Part shown: positions 28,622-38,801 of the stretch, in pieces
Position numbering within the stretch: the stretch's first letter is position 1
Layout: the number at the start of each line of letters is the position of its first letter
From: Roseovarius sp. EL26
Lineage (GTDB): Bacteria; Pseudomonadota; Alphaproteobacteria; Rhodobacterales; Rhodobacteraceae
Direction of reading: 5' to 3'
DNA length: 64,000 nucleotides
Assembly (NCBI RefSeq): GCF_900327775.1
Contig: NZ_OUMZ01000007.1
Location: forward strand, 2,033,606-2,097,605
Translations under genes and position numbers: made by a program
The notes under the pieces: generated by a model
Seen by the model: the letters and a program-made list of their open reading frames with translations, nothing else
Databases searched by the model: none
What the model was told of the DNA's origin: nothing

Positions 28622-29266
28622 CTACTCCTGACCTTGCTCGGCCAGCATGCGTGCGTACAAACGCAGTGCATGTGATGTATCCTCAGCCTGCGCAGGCAAA
28701 ACTGGATCATAGGCCGCGCGGATCAGCCCGGCGATGTCCGGCCGCAAAATCGTATGCCCCTCGGCCATTGCCAAAGGGGACCGCGCAGCAAAGACCTGAT
28801 CTGACCACAGCAGCAAGCTTTGTACCACCTGCCCCAGCGCCAACGCTTCTGCTGGAACCGCACTCAACTCATCATCCATCCGCAAAAACACAAAACAGGC
28901 CCGGATCGATCCAACTTTTTCGAACCGGAAGGCGCGGTATTGATTGGCACCTGCAGTTTTAAGACGTGCCACCAGCGAATTCAGATCAGGGATCATCCGG
29001 CCAAGGTCCGGCACACCTAGAAGCTCATCCCAGTCACGAAAGAAAAAGAACATCAGATTGACGCCCAGCTCGGGGTCCGTTTCTGCCATCTGATGCCCGG
29101 CAAGGGTTACCCCGGCCTCGACTGCCCCTTTCATAACTTCAAGTGTTTGTTCTTCGACACCGAACACAATCGGCACAATCGGCCGCCCCCAGCGGGCAAA
29201 CAAAAACTGGCCATCTGCGCGGGTGAAATGCGCTTCGATCTCTTCAGGGGTCATCACATCTGTCAT
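28622..29266 (-). CDS. Conserved-looking hypothetical protein, 214 aa
   Basis: I do not recognise a named family. The protein is soluble and has no signal peptide or membrane helix. Visible blocks are an acidic N-terminus (MTDVMTPEEIEAHFTRADGQ), the hydrophobic strand-like FARWGRPIVPIVFGV, a Phe-rich segment LMFFFFRDWDELLGVPDL, and a C-terminal helix HALRLYARMLAEQ. Codon use looks like that of its neighbours. It is probably co-transcribed with the DUF454 gene immediately downstream. Confidence 0.72.
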   Translation of the reverse strand: MTDVMTPEEIEAHFTRADGQFLFARWGRPIVPIVFGVEEQTLEVMKGAVEAGVTLAGHQMAETDPELGVNLMFFFFRDWDELLGVPDLGRMIPDLNSLVARLKTAGANQYRAFRFEKVGSIRACFVFLRMDDELSAVPAEALALGQVVQSLLLWSDQVFAARSPLAMAEGHTILRPDIAGLIRAAYDPVLPAQAEDTSHALRLYARMLAEQGQE

Positions 29267-29308
29267 GTGGTTTCTTTATCAGACCATGTGGCCAGATCAA
29301 CATAATGT

Positions 29309-30196
29309 CTATGTGATCCGATTGCCTCTCCACAAAATATAAAGCCCAGAGGCAACAATCATGCTGCAACCTATGATCATCTGCAGGTCAATGCTTTCGT
29401 CGAACAACAGCATACCCAGACCGATCCCGAACAGCAGCCTCGAATACCGGAACGGCGCCACAGCAGAAATCTCCCCCGTACGCATCGCAAGCATCAAGGA
29501 TGAATAAGCCACAATACCCACACAGACCGCGGCACCCAAGATCATAATCTCTTGGGTTTGCGGCCAAACGAAAAATCGTTGCTCCCAAAAACCATAGAGA
29601 AGTCCCGCAACGATCAATGCCGCAAAGCCATAGAATCCTAAGACCGAGGTACGCAATGCTGCAGGGGCGGCTCTACTTGCCAGATCGCGCCCTGCAAATC
29701 CAAGCATGCCAAGCACGGCCAGAACGGACAACATCGTGAAACTGTCGCCAGCGGGCCTAAGCACCACCAAAACACCAATCAAGCCGAACCCAACTGCCGA
29801 CCAGCGGCGCCAACCCACGGTTTCACCAAAGAATAGAGCAGCCCCAGCCACCAGAACAATCGGCGTCGCCTGAAGTATGGCCGTCGTCGACGATAACGGC
29901 GTCAAAGCAAGCGCCAAGACGTAAAATAACCGCCCACCAATCTCAAAAACATAACGCACACACATAGCGCGCGACACAGCCTCGGGAATGAAGATCGGCT
30001 CAGAACGCGACGTGGCGATGACGGCAAAGGCCAACATGCCAATACTGCCAAACATCACAAGCACCTGCGCCACTGACAGTGTGGCGGTCAGGCCCTTCAG
30101 CAAAGCGTCTTCCACTGCAAAGCCGATCATCGCCAACACCATCCAAAAGCTACCAATGCGATTAGTGCGTGCGTCGTCAGAACGAGCTTGCATCAT
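29309..30196 (-). CDS. DMT-superfamily (EamA) transporter
   Basis: An inner-membrane transporter of about 295 residues with ten predicted helices in two EamA repeats. The first repeat ends with STTAILQATPIVLVAGAALF and the second with APFRYSRLLFGIGLGMLLFDES. Substrate unknown; many relatives export amino acids or metabolites. The longest frame opens with TTG; tandem ATG codons at 30196 and 30193 are more likely starts. Confidence 0.88.
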   Translation of the reverse strand: MMQARSDDARTNRIGSFWMVLAMIGFAVEDALLKGLTATLSVAQVLVMFGSIGMLAFAVIATSRSEPIFIPEAVSRAMCVRYVFEIGGRLFYVLALALTPLSSTTAILQATPIVLVAGAALFFGETVGWRRWSAVGFGLIGVLVVLRPAGDSFTMLSVLAVLGMLGFAGRDLASRAAPAALRTSVLGFYGFAALIVAGLLYGFWEQRFFVWPQTQEIMILGAAVCVGIVAYSSLMLAMRTGEISAVAPFRYSRLLFGIGLGMLLFDESIDLQMIIGCSMIVASGLYILWRGNRIT

Positions 30197-30280
30197 CAAA
30201 ACAGGCTTTCATGAGGTACACGACCTTCAAACAGGCCATTTTTTCGGGGCGGAATGGGATGGGTGGCTTGCAAAAACGGG

Positions 30281-31309
30281 CTACTTCCCAAACAGATCAT
30301 TTTGACTTTTGCTCTGCGGTCGCGCCAGACCCAGATGCTGCCAGCCGCGCTGCGCCAGCATCCGGCCTCGCGGGGTGCGCTGGATCAGACCCTGTTGTAG
30401 CAAGAACGGCTCAATCACTTCCTCCAGCGCATCACGCGATTCTGACAACGCCGCGCTCATCGTCTCAATCCCCACCGGGCCACCCTGATACGCCTCGGCA
30501 ATCAGACGCAGATACCGCCGGTCCGCCCCATCAAGACCCAGAGCATCAACACTCAACCGTGTCAAAGCACTATCTGCCAGCGCACGGCTGATTGTACCGT
30601 CCCCTTCGACCACAGCAAAATCCACCACCCGGCGCAATAATCGACCGGCAATGCGTGGCGTACCGCGGGATCGTTTGGCAATCTCACGCGCACCACTGGT
30701 CTCTGCCGGGATTTTCAATTTCTGCGCATTGCGACTGACAATCTCGTGCAGCTCATCCTCGGTATAGAACTGCAGCCGTGTTGGAATGCCGAACCGGTCA
30801 CGCAAAGGCGTGGTCAACAAACCCAGCCGTGTCGTGGCCCCCACAAGCGTAAAGGGCTGTAATTCAATCCGCACCGTACGCGCGGCAGGCCCTTCGCCAA
30901 TCACCAGATCCAGCTCAAAATCTTCCATCGCGGGATAAAGAACTTCTTCCACCGCCGGATTCAGGCGATGGATTTCATCGATGAACAGCACATCATTGCG
31001 TTCCAGATTGGTCAAAATCGCCGCGAGATCCCCAGCCTTGGCCAACACCGGCCCTGACGTCATACGAAACCCGACGCCCAATTCACGCGACATAATCTGC
31101 GCCAATGTGGTTTTCCCCAAACCGGGAGGGCCATGAAACAGGGTATGATCCATTGCTTCGCCGCGCTGACGAGCCGATTGAATAAAAACTTTCAGGTTGG
31201 CGCGTGCTTCTGCCTGACCGATAAAATCGTCCAATTGTTGCGGACGCAACGCCCGGTCTGCATCCTCAGGTAAAGGTTCAGGCCGCAATGTGGGATCTGG
31301 CTCTGACAT
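30281..31309 (-). CDS. ruvB: Holliday junction branch-migration ATPase RuvB
   Basis: A 342-residue AAA+ helicase motor. Walker A is GPPGLGKTT near residue 60, Walker [11 protein letters not shown], sensor [18 protein letters not shown], and the C-terminal winged helix ends with [15 protein letters not shown]. It drives branch migration with RuvA. Last gene of the ruvCAB unit, three bases after ruvA. Confidence 0.97.
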   Translation of the reverse strand: MSEPDPTLRPEPLPEDADRALRPQQLDDFIGQAEARANLKVFIQSARQRGEAMDHTLFHGPPGLGKTTLAQIMSRELGVGFRMTSGPVLAKAGDLAAILTNLERNDVLFIDEIHRLNPAVEEVLYPAMEDFELDLVIGEGPAARTVRIELQPFTLVGATTRLGLLTTPLRDRFGIPTRLQFYTEDELHEIVSRNAQKLKIPAETSGAREIAKRSRGTPRIAGRLLRRVVDFAVVEGDGTISRALADSALTRLSVDALGLDGADRRYLRLIAEAYQGGPVGIETMSAALSESRDALEEVIEPFLLQQGLIQRTPRGRMLAQRGWQHLGLARPQSKSQNDLFGK

Positions 31310-31312
31310 TCC

Positions 31313-31987
31313 TTACCCCTTTGGTGCCAAAGATTTGAGCGCCAGCCGGATCAGATCTGAGGTACCCGCCTCAGGCATTTCCCCCGATACCTGCGCCACT
31401 GCGGCTGCCGCCTCTCCGGGCGCATAGCCCAGGTTTGTCAAAGCAGATAACGCCTCAGCCTGCGCCCCGGCATTCTCCGGCGGAGCTGCGACTGACACCG
31501 GTGCCGCTGTCTCAATCACTTCATCGTGCAAAACATCCGGCACCGTTGTGGTTGTCGCCGCGCGACTGGCGCCCATCGCCATCACTTCGGGTGCTTTGTC
31601 TTTCAACTCATTCACCACGCGTTGCGCCGTTTTCGGACCGATGCCCTTGGCTGCCTTGACCGAATTCCAATCACCCAGCGCAATGGCGCGTCCTACGGCA
31701 TCAGGCCCAAGCGTGCCCATGATCGCCAACGCAGCCTTGGCCCCGACACCTTGCACGGACATCAACAACCTGTGCCACTCCTTTTCGACAAGCGTGGTAA
31801 AGCCATAAAGCTGCAACAGGTCTTCGCGTACAATCAGGTCCGTATAAAGCGCCACATGTTCCCCGGCTTGCGGTAAAGCCTGCAAAGTACGATCCGAGCA
31901 ATAGACCAGATAGCCCACACCACGCGCATCAATCAGCACGTGATCACTCGCCCGGTAATCTATGCGCCCGGCAATACGTCCGATCAT
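31313..31987 (-). CDS. ruvA: Holliday junction DNA helicase subunit RuvA
   Basis: A 224-residue protein that binds the four-way junction and loads RuvB. The start [20 protein letters not shown] at 31987 is set by family alignment and by the ATGA overlap with ruvC; an upstream in-frame extension is rejected. Domain I is the OB fold (1-63), domain II carries helix-hairpin-helix motifs ([32 protein letters not shown]), and domain III is the C-terminal RuvB-binding part ([19 protein letters not shown]). Confidence 0.96.
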   Translation of the reverse strand: MIGRIAGRIDYRASDHVLIDARGVGYLVYCSDRTLQALPQAGEHVALYTDLIVREDLLQLYGFTTLVEKEWHRLLMSVQGVGAKAALAIMGTLGPDAVGRAIALGDWNSVKAAKGIGPKTAQRVVNELKDKAPEVMAMGASRAATTTTVPDVLHDEVIETAAPVSVAAPPENAGAQAEALSALTNLGYAPGEAAAAVAQVSGEMPEAGTSDLIRLALKSLAPKG

Positions 31988-32475
31988 GCCTGCATCCTTT
32001 GTATTATCGCTGGTGGCCGATGATGCGCGTGACATATGGCAATCGCCAAAGCATCCGCCGCATCCGGCCCGGCCAGTTCAACGCCGGGCAGCTGGACCTT
32101 TACCATATGGGCAATCTGCGCCTTATCTGCATGACCCACGCCCACAACGGTTTTCTTGACCTTGTTGGGGGCATATTCCCCAATGCTCAGCCCAAATTGC
32201 GCTGGCACCAGCAGGGCAATCCCTCGCGCCTGCCCTAGCTTGAGCGTTGCCACGCCATCCTTGTTCACAAATGTCAATTCAACTGCTGCCGTGTCGGGTT
32301 GATATTGCGTCATCACATCCGTCAGCTGCTGATGTAGCGACAGCAATCGGGGTGCTAAATCGTCCCCCCTAGAATGGCAAACCCCGTTAGCCACATGGGT
32401 CAGCCGATTGCCCCGCATCTCAATCACGCCCCATCCCAGATTTCGCAATCCCGGATCAATTCCCATTACACGCAT
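31984..32475 (-). CDS. ruvC: Holliday junction resolvase RuvC
   Basis: A 163-residue RNase H-fold endonuclease. The start at 32475 gives [19 protein letters not shown] with catalytic Asp6. Further acidic catalytic residues lie in [20 protein letters not shown] and [17 protein letters not shown]. An upstream in-frame extension has no family counterpart. It overlaps ruvA by four bases. Confidence 0.96.
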   Translation of the reverse strand: MRVMGIDPGLRNLGWGVIEMRGNRLTHVANGVCHSRGDDLAPRLLSLHQQLTDVMTQYQPDTAAVELTFVNKDGVATLKLGQARGIALLVPAQFGLSIGEYAPNKVKKTVVGVGHADKAQIAHMVKVQLPGVELAGPDAADALAIAICHAHHRPPAIIQRMQA

Positions 32476-32678
32476 CTTGCTGCTCGCTCGTGTTGTTTTT
32501 TTCACAACTAGCACGAAACAAGAACAAAGACCAAGCGCAACCTGCGCCATCACCATCAGACCCTTGCACAAATTGCATAGGAACTATGCAAAACCGTGTG
32601 TTGTTGCAAAGCCGTTACAAACCTATCTGGACTTCAAAGGAAATGCCTTATGGCAACACCACTTCAAGGATGACGATC

Positions 32679-32873
32679 ATGGCCTACACAACAACAAACC
32701 ACACCGCAGGTTTCTCAGGCGTTTTTTCAGGCGTCTCCAAACTGTTTAGCGCAATCGCTGAATGGAACCGTGCCCGCGAAACCCGCGCAACCCTGTCTTC
32801 ACTGACGGATCGTGAACTCGATGACATCGGCCTTTGCCGTGGTGACATCGACGCCGTCGCAGAGCACCGCTAA
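32679..32873 (+). CDS. DUF1127 small protein
   Basis: A 64-residue protein. The C-terminal DUF1127 motif is intact: IAEWNRARETRATLSSLTDR followed by ELDDIGLCRGDIDAVA. The start at 32679 is chosen because AAGGA lies eight bases upstream. Small DUF1127 proteins are widespread in alphaproteobacteria; some members bind RNA or affect phosphate and envelope traits. The role of this one is unknown. Single-gene unit with its own terminator, divergent from ruvC. Confidence 0.9.
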   Translation: MAYTTTNHTAGFSGVFSGVSKLFSAIAEWNRARETRATLSSLTDRELDDIGLCRGDIDAVAEHR

Positions 32874-32896
32874 TTTGATATCACCATTCATGTGAT

Positions 32897-32938
32897 TAAA
32901 AACCCTGCGCAAGCATTCACCGCGCAGGGTTTTTTGTT
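32897..32938 (+). terminator. Rho-independent terminator after the DUF1127 gene
   Basis: Stem AAACCCTGCGC / GCGCAGGGTTT with a loop of about ten bases, followed by a T run. It lies 25 bases past the stop codon. Confidence 0.88.
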
Positions 32939-32973
32939 TCAATTTTGATAAAAGTATTTCACAAGATCTCAGA

Positions 32974-33318
32974 TCAGTTCAGAATTGGACGCAATTTCAT
33001 AGAAATCGCCTCAGACACCGGATCAACCTGCATCACATAGGCTCCGCCTTGCTCAATTAACGTACCCTCTTGCAGCGCTGCAATACGAGCATCATAGGTG
33101 CTGGCCCCTAGGTGCGCCAAAATAAATCCTTTGAAACACAAAAAGCCAATAATCAGAAGGGCAACCCCTCGGAGTGATATGGACCACTGGCGACGTTTTG
33201 GCCGAAATACGATCAGGCCATCTTTTGAAACACGAGCATCATAGCCTTGCGCCAGTCGATTATGGCTCCGGTCTATCTTTTTCAACCGCGTGTCGAAATC
33301 TTGAAAAGCTCCACTCAT
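32974..33318 (-). CDS. Small one-pass membrane protein, hypothetical
   Basis: About 114 residues. A charged, cytoplasmic-looking N-terminal half (MSGAFQDFDTRLKKIDRSHN, LIVFRPKRRQ) precedes one membrane helix (about 50-68, GVALLIIGFLCFKGFILAHL) and a short outer tail (AALQEGTLIEQGGAYVMQVD). An ATG at 33330 is an alternative start. I do not recognise a characterised family. It converges on the DUF1127 gene. Confidence 0.72.
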   Translation of the reverse strand: MSGAFQDFDTRLKKIDRSHNRLAQGYDARVSKDGLIVFRPKRRQWSISLRGVALLIIGFLCFKGFILAHLGASTYDARIAALQEGTLIEQGGAYVMQVDPVSEAISMKLRPILN

Positions 33319-33429
33319 AGCAACATCCACTCAACAATTTGCAGCCCCCACCGCAATGAGAAAAAACTAAGTTTCAATTGCGTCAAGATCAAGGCGGATC
33401 AACGAATGCTGAGGTATTTCCCCTGAAAA

Positions 33430-34302
33430 TCAGGTAATTCGGTGCAAAACTGTCGTCGTCCATTCACCAATCTCAATCCGTTCGGCAAGACTGTTTCCGC
33501 AACCACTGTAAACAGCGATCACTTCATCGGCTTGTTCGTTCAAGATTCCAGACAGAATCAGGTACCCTCCGACAGACAAGGCGGCGGTTAGCGCCGGGGC
33601 GAGGTCTATCAAAGGGCCCTTTAGAATGTTGGCAAAAATCAAGTCAAACGGTGCAGCCGTCGTCAAATCGGGGTGATTCAGGCCAGCGGCCTCAACACAT
33701 TTGACACGTCCTTCTAAACCGTTTGCAGCGACATTTGCCAATGCAACGTCGACCGCAACCTCGTCGATATCACTTGCCCAAAATGTGCCCGGCCAGATTT
33801 TCGCCGCGCCCATCGCCAAAACGGCGGTACCGCACCCCACATCAGCCACGGATTTCGCGACAAACCCAGCGTTCGCCAAATTATCAAGTGCCTGCAGGCA
33901 GCCATGTGTCGTACCATGATGACCGGTACCAAAAGCCATCGCCGCTTCAATTAGCAGCGCCTCAGTCCCCTCCGGAACCTTGTCGGCATCGTGACTGCCA
34001 TAAACAAAAAACCTACCGGCTTCGACTGGCGTAAGCTCGCGCCTGACTTTGGCCACCCAATCGGTTTCTGGCACCTCGGAGATAACGAAAGGTTTTGCAT
34101 CAAATGCAGCTGCCAAAATCGCCAACGCCACATCATCCGGGCTTTCGGTAAAATAGCTACCAACTTCCCACAGGCCCGATCCGTCTTCGATCTCAAAAAC
34201 ACCCACGCCAATTGGCTCTGGCATCACCTCTTCCAGCGCAGCGCCCAGCGCCTCAGCCTGATCTTTTCCTTTGAGGGTGGTAAGCGCGGAATACGTAGGC
34301 AT
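33430..34302 (-). CDS. prmA: Ribosomal protein L11 methyltransferase PrmA
   Basis: A 290-residue SAM-dependent methyltransferase that trimethylates L11. The N-terminal substrate domain (1-100) is followed by FGTGHHGTTHGCLQALDNL, the SAM motif VADVGCGTAVLAMGAAKIWP, and the NPPF-like segment FDLIFANILKGPLIDLAPAL. Its target, L11, is encoded by rplK at the far end of this window. Confidence 0.93.
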   Translation of the reverse strand: MPTYSALTTLKGKDQAEALGAALEEVMPEPIGVGVFEIEDGSGLWEVGSYFTESPDDVALAILAAAFDAKPFVISEVPETDWVAKVRRELTPVEAGRFFVYGSHDADKVPEGTEALLIEAAMAFGTGHHGTTHGCLQALDNLANAGFVAKSVADVGCGTAVLAMGAAKIWPGTFWASDIDEVAVDVALANVAANGLEGRVKCVEAAGLNHPDLTTAAPFDLIFANILKGPLIDLAPALTAALSVGGYLILSGILNEQADEVIAVYSGCGNSLAERIEIGEWTTTVLHRIT

Positions 34303-34380
34303 GGCTGGACCTTTCTCAGCAAGACCTGTGTCGCCTAGTCGCTTGCCCTCACAAGGTCAAGCCACGCCATGCTTGCATGC

Positions 34381-35613
34381 CTATTCTGCTGGACTAGGCT
34401 GGCCGTGACTGAACACCGTTTCATAACCCCGTTCAGGATGGCGTGGAATCATTAACGCCAACAGCAAAGACACCAGCGCCATTCCCGCTGCCAGCAAAAA
34501 CACCGCCGCCGGGGACACCAACCACAGATAGCCCAACAGCGCAGGCAAAAACACCGCCGCTATATGGTTAATGGTAAAGGCCACCGCTGCCGTAGGTGCA
34601 ATGTCCCCCGGATCTGCAATTTTCTGAAAATAGGTCTTGAGCGCCAACGCCATAGCAAAAAACAGGTGGTCAATCACATAAAGCGCAGATGCAATCATCA
34701 AGCCCCAGCCAAAGAAATACACCCCCCCATAGGACAAAAATACACCAATAAGCCCGACATATTCCACCAGCAGCGCACGGCGTTCACCCCAGCGACCAAC
34801 GGCTTTGCCGATTAACGGGGCCAGCAGCATATTAGCCAATAAGTTTAACATCAAAAGCCGTGTCATCTCATGTACTTCAAAGCCGAACTTTTCGACCATC
34901 ATGAAACCTGCAAACACGATGAAGATCTGGCGCCGCGCCCCAGCCATGAATTGCAGCGCATAATAGAGCCAATAACGCTTACGCAGGATCATCTTTTTCA
35001 CCTGCGGCGTAGGGCTATCAAACTGCGGATAGGCGATCAGGCAAAACAGTGCGACCAGTGCCGTGAACCCACCTGAGACCATATAAACCTGATTATAGCT
35101 AAGGTTCAGCAGCTCCCACAGGCGCTCAATCAGGATATAAGCTGCCAACGTCGCCCCTGATCCCGCAGCCACCAACCAGCCCAACACCTGCGGGGCACGT
35201 TTTTTGTCGATCCATTGCAATTGCAACGACTGGTTTACTGTCTCAAAATAATGAAACCCGATCGAGCTGAGCATGGTTATGGTCAAAATCCCGCCCATCG
35301 TCGGGAACCACGCCGTCACCGCAGTCGCGACCCCAAGCATCAGTAGCGAGATCAACCCCAACACTTGTTCTCGCATGAAAATGATGATCGCAATCACACC
35401 CACAGCCAGAAATCCGGGGATTTCGCGCACGGTATGAAGCCAGCCAATATCTGTACCGTCAAAGTCAGCCACCTCGATGACAAAGTTGTTGAGCAGTGCA
35501 AACCATGTCGAAAACGCAATCGGCAGAGCGGCCGCCATCACGAACAATAACACCACAGGCCGGCGCCAGAATGGCAGGTGTCGCGCATCACCAAGGGGAA
35601 CTATCTGTGTCAT
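34381..35613 (-). CDS. Major facilitator superfamily transporter
   Basis: A 410-residue inner-membrane transporter with about twelve hydrophobic segments. Cytoplasmic loops carry basic residues (MILRKRYWLYYALQFMAGAR) and the family A-like loop GKAVGRWGERRALLVEYVGL. No substrate signature that I recognise. It stands alone, 78 bases downstream of prmA's start on the same strand. Confidence 0.88.
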   Translation of the reverse strand: MTQIVPLGDARHLPFWRRPVVLLFVMAAALPIAFSTWFALLNNFVIEVADFDGTDIGWLHTVREIPGFLAVGVIAIIIFMREQVLGLISLLMLGVATAVTAWFPTMGGILTITMLSSIGFHYFETVNQSLQLQWIDKKRAPQVLGWLVAAGSGATLAAYILIERLWELLNLSYNQVYMVSGGFTALVALFCLIAYPQFDSPTPQVKKMILRKRYWLYYALQFMAGARRQIFIVFAGFMMVEKFGFEVHEMTRLLMLNLLANMLLAPLIGKAVGRWGERRALLVEYVGLIGVFLSYGGVYFFGWGLMIASALYVIDHLFFAMALALKTYFQKIADPGDIAPTAAVAFTINHIAAVFLPALLGYLWLVSPAAVFLLAAGMALVSLLLALMIPRHPERGYETVFSHGQPSPAE

Positions 35614-35809
35614 ACTGCCCCCTTACGCCTCTACCCGCGAAATAGCGATAGCCTTCGCCGCACACAGGGTTCTTCAATGACGCACAACTGCCATTACCCC
35701 TATTGACAATGGCTTAAAAAGTTAGCCTTCCCGGCGGATTAAAGAATAAGAGACGAGCGACCCAACGCACTACTTACTCAATGCTAACGGGATTTCGCGT
35801 CTTAATAAT

Positions 35810-38011
35810 TCAGTAAAAACTCTGCGGGTCGATATCAACACTGAGGCGAAACTGATTAGGGGTTTTGACCTGTGCGATCCATTGGCTGATCGCTTTTTGC
35901 AGGGCCACACCCTTTGGGGCCTTGATCAGCAGACGCACACGGTGCCGCCCTCTGATCCGCGCGATGGGTGCAGGAGCTGGCCCGAACACCTGCGCGCCAA
36001 TCTGACGAATCGGCCCATCACGGCGCGCAAGCTCTGCACCGATTTCAAAAACCTCCTGCAAGTCTGGCGATGATAGGATAATCCCTGCCATCCGACCATA
36101 AGGTGGCATGCCCACCTGTTTGCGCTCAGCCGCTTCGGTCTGCCAAAACCCTTCCTCATCGCCGGCAAGAATGGCACGGATCACAGAGTGTTCGGGCTGA
36201 AAGGTCTGCAGCAGCGCAGTTCCCGGCGCTTCCGAGCGCCCGGCCCGGCCCGCCACCTGCCGCATCAGTTGAAACGTCCGTTCTGCCGCCCGCAGGTCAG
36301 AGCCTTGCAGACCAAGATCCGCATCAATCACCCCAACCAGTGTCAGTTTCGGGAAATTATGCCCCTTAGCCACCAACTGCGTGCCAATGATGATATCCGC
36401 CGCTCCCGCAGCGATCTCTTCGATCTGCTGTTTTAGCGCGCGTGCCGAGGTATAAAGATCAGATGATAGGGTTGCGACCCGCGCCTGTGGAAACAGATTA
36501 CTAGCCTCTTCGCTCAAGCGTTCCACTCCCGGACCCACAGCAGCCAGGCGACCTTCGGCCTCGCAGTGCGGGCAGACCTCGGGCACCGGTTCGCTCTCGC
36601 CGCATTGATGGCAGATCAGACGATTTTGGAAACGATGCTCTACCAATGTAGCATCACAATCCTTACACGTGACCTGATGCCCGCAAGCCCGGCAAATCGT
36701 GACCGGCGCATAGCCACGGCGGTTGATAAACAACAACGCTTGTTCGCCCTTGGCAATACGATTGTTAACAGCCGCCTCAAGACTCGGCGAAATCCAACGG
36801 CTAGACGGCAGTTTTTCCAAACGCATATCGATAGCGCGAAAGTCCGGCAGCACAGATGCACCAAACCGCGAACTCAGCTCAATTCGTTGGTATTTCCCGG
36901 CTTCTGCATTGGCCCAACTTTCAAGACTTGGCGTAGCCGAGGCCAGCACCACCTGCGCCCCGCAAATTGAGGCGCGCAGCACGGCCATGTCCCGCGCATT
37001 GTACAGTACACCATCTTCTTGCTTGTAAGAGCTGTCGTGTTCTTCATCGACCACGATCAAACCAAGATTTTGATATGGTAAAAACAGAGCAGAACGCGCG
37101 CCAACCACAACCTGACAACCGCCCTGCCCGACTATTTTCCACAACCGGCGGCGTTCTGTCATAGTAACGCCGGAATGCCATTCACCGGCACGCGCGCCAA
37201 ACCGTGCCTCAAATCGTTTCAGAAATTCTGCTGTCAGGGCAATTTCGGGCAGCAAAACAAGTGCTTGTCGCCCTTGGCGCACAGCCTCAGCCACAGCCTC
37301 AAGATAGACTTCGGTTTTACCTGATCCGGTCACCCCGCGCAAAAGCGTTGTGCCATAGCCACCACTTTGCGCGGCGGTGCGCAATTGCCCGGCTGCAGTC
37401 GCCTGATCTGCACTGAGCGTTTTACCCCCGCAATCAACGTCCAGCCGGGCAAACGGCAAATCACGTGGGGTGTCCTCTTCCAACACGCAATCCTGCGCCA
37501 CCAACCCCTTGACAACGGATGGGGTCACACCCGCCTGTTTGCTAAGCTCACTTAGCGTAAATGATAGTCCGCCAAATTCTTCCAATACATCTAGCACACG
37601 CCCACGCGCCTCGGTTTCGCGATTGGGTCTCCCATTGCCCAGTCGGTATACTTTTTGCATCGATGGCGGATTACTTAACCCGGGCACCCGCGTCGCCAGG
37701 CGCAGCATCGCAGTCAGTGGTGTCAGCGTATACTCAGCGGCGCGCTGCAAAAAAACCTGCAACTCTTCGCGCATCGGTGCAGCATCCAGTACCCGAATTA
37801 TTGATCGAATGCGTGCTTTGTCATAATCACCCTGCCCGGAACCCCAAACGACACCTAAAACCTTACGCGGTCCCAATGGCACCTCAACAAATGCGCCTGC
37901 ATGACATCCCCCTTCGGGGGCGCGGTAATCCAGCACGCGGTCAAGCGGCTGCGACGTCAACACGCCAACCAGATCACCTTCGTCAAAATAACCCGGCCCG
38001 GTGGGTGTCAC
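35810..38011 (-). CDS. priA: Primosomal replication-restart helicase PriA
   Basis: About 733 residues, starting at GTG 38011 (MTPTGPGYFDEGDLVGVLTS), which has AAGGG nine bases upstream and matches the usual PriA length. Longer readings run into the divergent aldolase gene. N-terminal DNA-binding domain (about 1-105), Walker A GVTGSGKTE near 226, Walker B VVDEEHDSSY, and a zinc-binding region with eight cysteines (CRACGHQVTCKDC, CHQCGESEPVPEVCPHC) inside the helicase core. It reloads DnaB at stalled forks. Confidence 0.95.
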   Translation of the reverse strand: MTPTGPGYFDEGDLVGVLTSQPLDRVLDYRAPEGGCHAGAFVEVPLGPRKVLGVVWGSGQGDYDKARIRSIIRVLDAAPMREELQVFLQRAAEYTLTPLTAMLRLATRVPGLSNPPSMQKVYRLGNGRPNRETEARGRVLDVLEEFGGLSFTLSELSKQAGVTPSVVKGLVAQDCVLEEDTPRDLPFARLDVDCGGKTLSADQATAAGQLRTAAQSGGYGTTLLRGVTGSGKTEVYLEAVAEAVRQGRQALVLLPEIALTAEFLKRFEARFGARAGEWHSGVTMTERRRLWKIVGQGGCQVVVGARSALFLPYQNLGLIVVDEEHDSSYKQEDGVLYNARDMAVLRASICGAQVVLASATPSLESWANAEAGKYQRIELSSRFGASVLPDFRAIDMRLEKLPSSRWISPSLEAAVNNRIAKGEQALLFINRRGYAPVTICRACGHQVTCKDCDATLVEHRFQNRLICHQCGESEPVPEVCPHCEAEGRLAAVGPGVERLSEEASNLFPQARVATLSSDLYTSARALKQQIEEIAAGAADIIIGTQLVAKGHNFPKLTLVGVIDADLGLQGSDLRAAERTFQLMRQVAGRAGRSEAPGTALLQTFQPEHSVIRAILAGDEEGFWQTEAAERKQVGMPPYGRMAGIILSSPDLQEVFEIGAELARRDGPIRQIGAQVFGPAPAPIARIRGRHRVRLLIKAPKGVALQKAISQWIAQVKTPNQFRLSVDIDPQSFY

Positions 38012-38108
38012 GTTTACGGCCCTTTCGCTTTCATCGGGGGTTTCGGCCTTCCACTCTATGCGGTAAATGCAGAAGAGAAAAACCCCAACCGGCATAAAGG
38101 GCCCTGTT

Positions 38109-38762
38109 ATGAAATTTTTCGTAGATACCGCCGAAGTCGATGAGATCGCAGAACTGAACGCCTTGGGCATGGTTGATGGGGTCACAACCAACCCGTCTCT
38201 GATCATGAAATCGGGCCGCGACATTCTGGAAGTCACCAAAGAGATCGCCGAAATGGTCGAGGGCCCTGTCAGCGCCGAAGTTGTCGCATTGGAAGCCGAT
38301 CAGATGATCGAAGAAGGCCGCAAGCTGGCTAAGATTGCACCAAACATCGCTGTTAAAGTGCCGCTGACTTGGGCCGGATTGAAAGCCTGCAACATTCTGA
38401 CCGACGAGGGCAACATGGTCAATGTCACCCTGTGTTTCTCAGCCAATCAGGCGCTTTTGGCAGCCAAAGCAGGCGCAACCTTTATCAGCCCCTTCATCGG
38501 TCGCCTGGACGACATCAACCTTGATGGCATGGAACTGATCGCTGACATCCGCCAGATCTATGACAACTACGGTTTCGATACGCAGATCCTGTCGGCCTCA
38601 ATCCGTACGGTGAACCACGCCTATCAGGCGGCCATGGTTGGATCCGATGTGATGACCGCACCGCCAAAAGTTATCAAACAAATGGCCGAGCACCCGCTGA
38701 CCGACAAAGGCCTTGCGTCGTTTATGGCCGATTGGGAAAAAACAGGGCAGAAAATCCTGTAA
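38109..38762 (+). CDS. fsa: Transaldolase-like fructose-6-phosphate aldolase
   Basis: A 217-residue TIM-barrel enzyme of the short transaldolase (TalC/FSA) group. [28 protein letters not shown] and [20 protein letters not shown] are signatures, and the Schiff-base Lys is Lys83 in [11 protein letters not shown]. It acts in the non-oxidative pentose phosphate pathway or cleaves fructose-6-phosphate; the sequence alone does not separate the two activities. Divergent from priA. Confidence 0.9.
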   Translation: MKFFVDTAEVDEIAELNALGMVDGVTTNPSLIMKSGRDILEVTKEIAEMVEGPVSAEVVALEADQMIEEGRKLAKIAPNIAVKVPLTWAGLKACNILTDEGNMVNVTLCFSANQALLAAKAGATFISPFIGRLDDINLDGMELIADIRQIYDNYGFDTQILSASIRTVNHAYQAAMVGSDVMTAPPKVIKQMAEHPLTDKGLASFMADWEKTGQKIL

Positions 38763-38801
38763 GGCGTGTTATAAAGGCTTCAAAAACATATCGAGGCCTA
38801 A

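Noticed and set aside
35704..35740. TTGACA at 35704 as a plus-strand -35 box
   Set aside because: No convincing -10 box at the right spacing and no plus-strand gene downstream before priA on the other strand.
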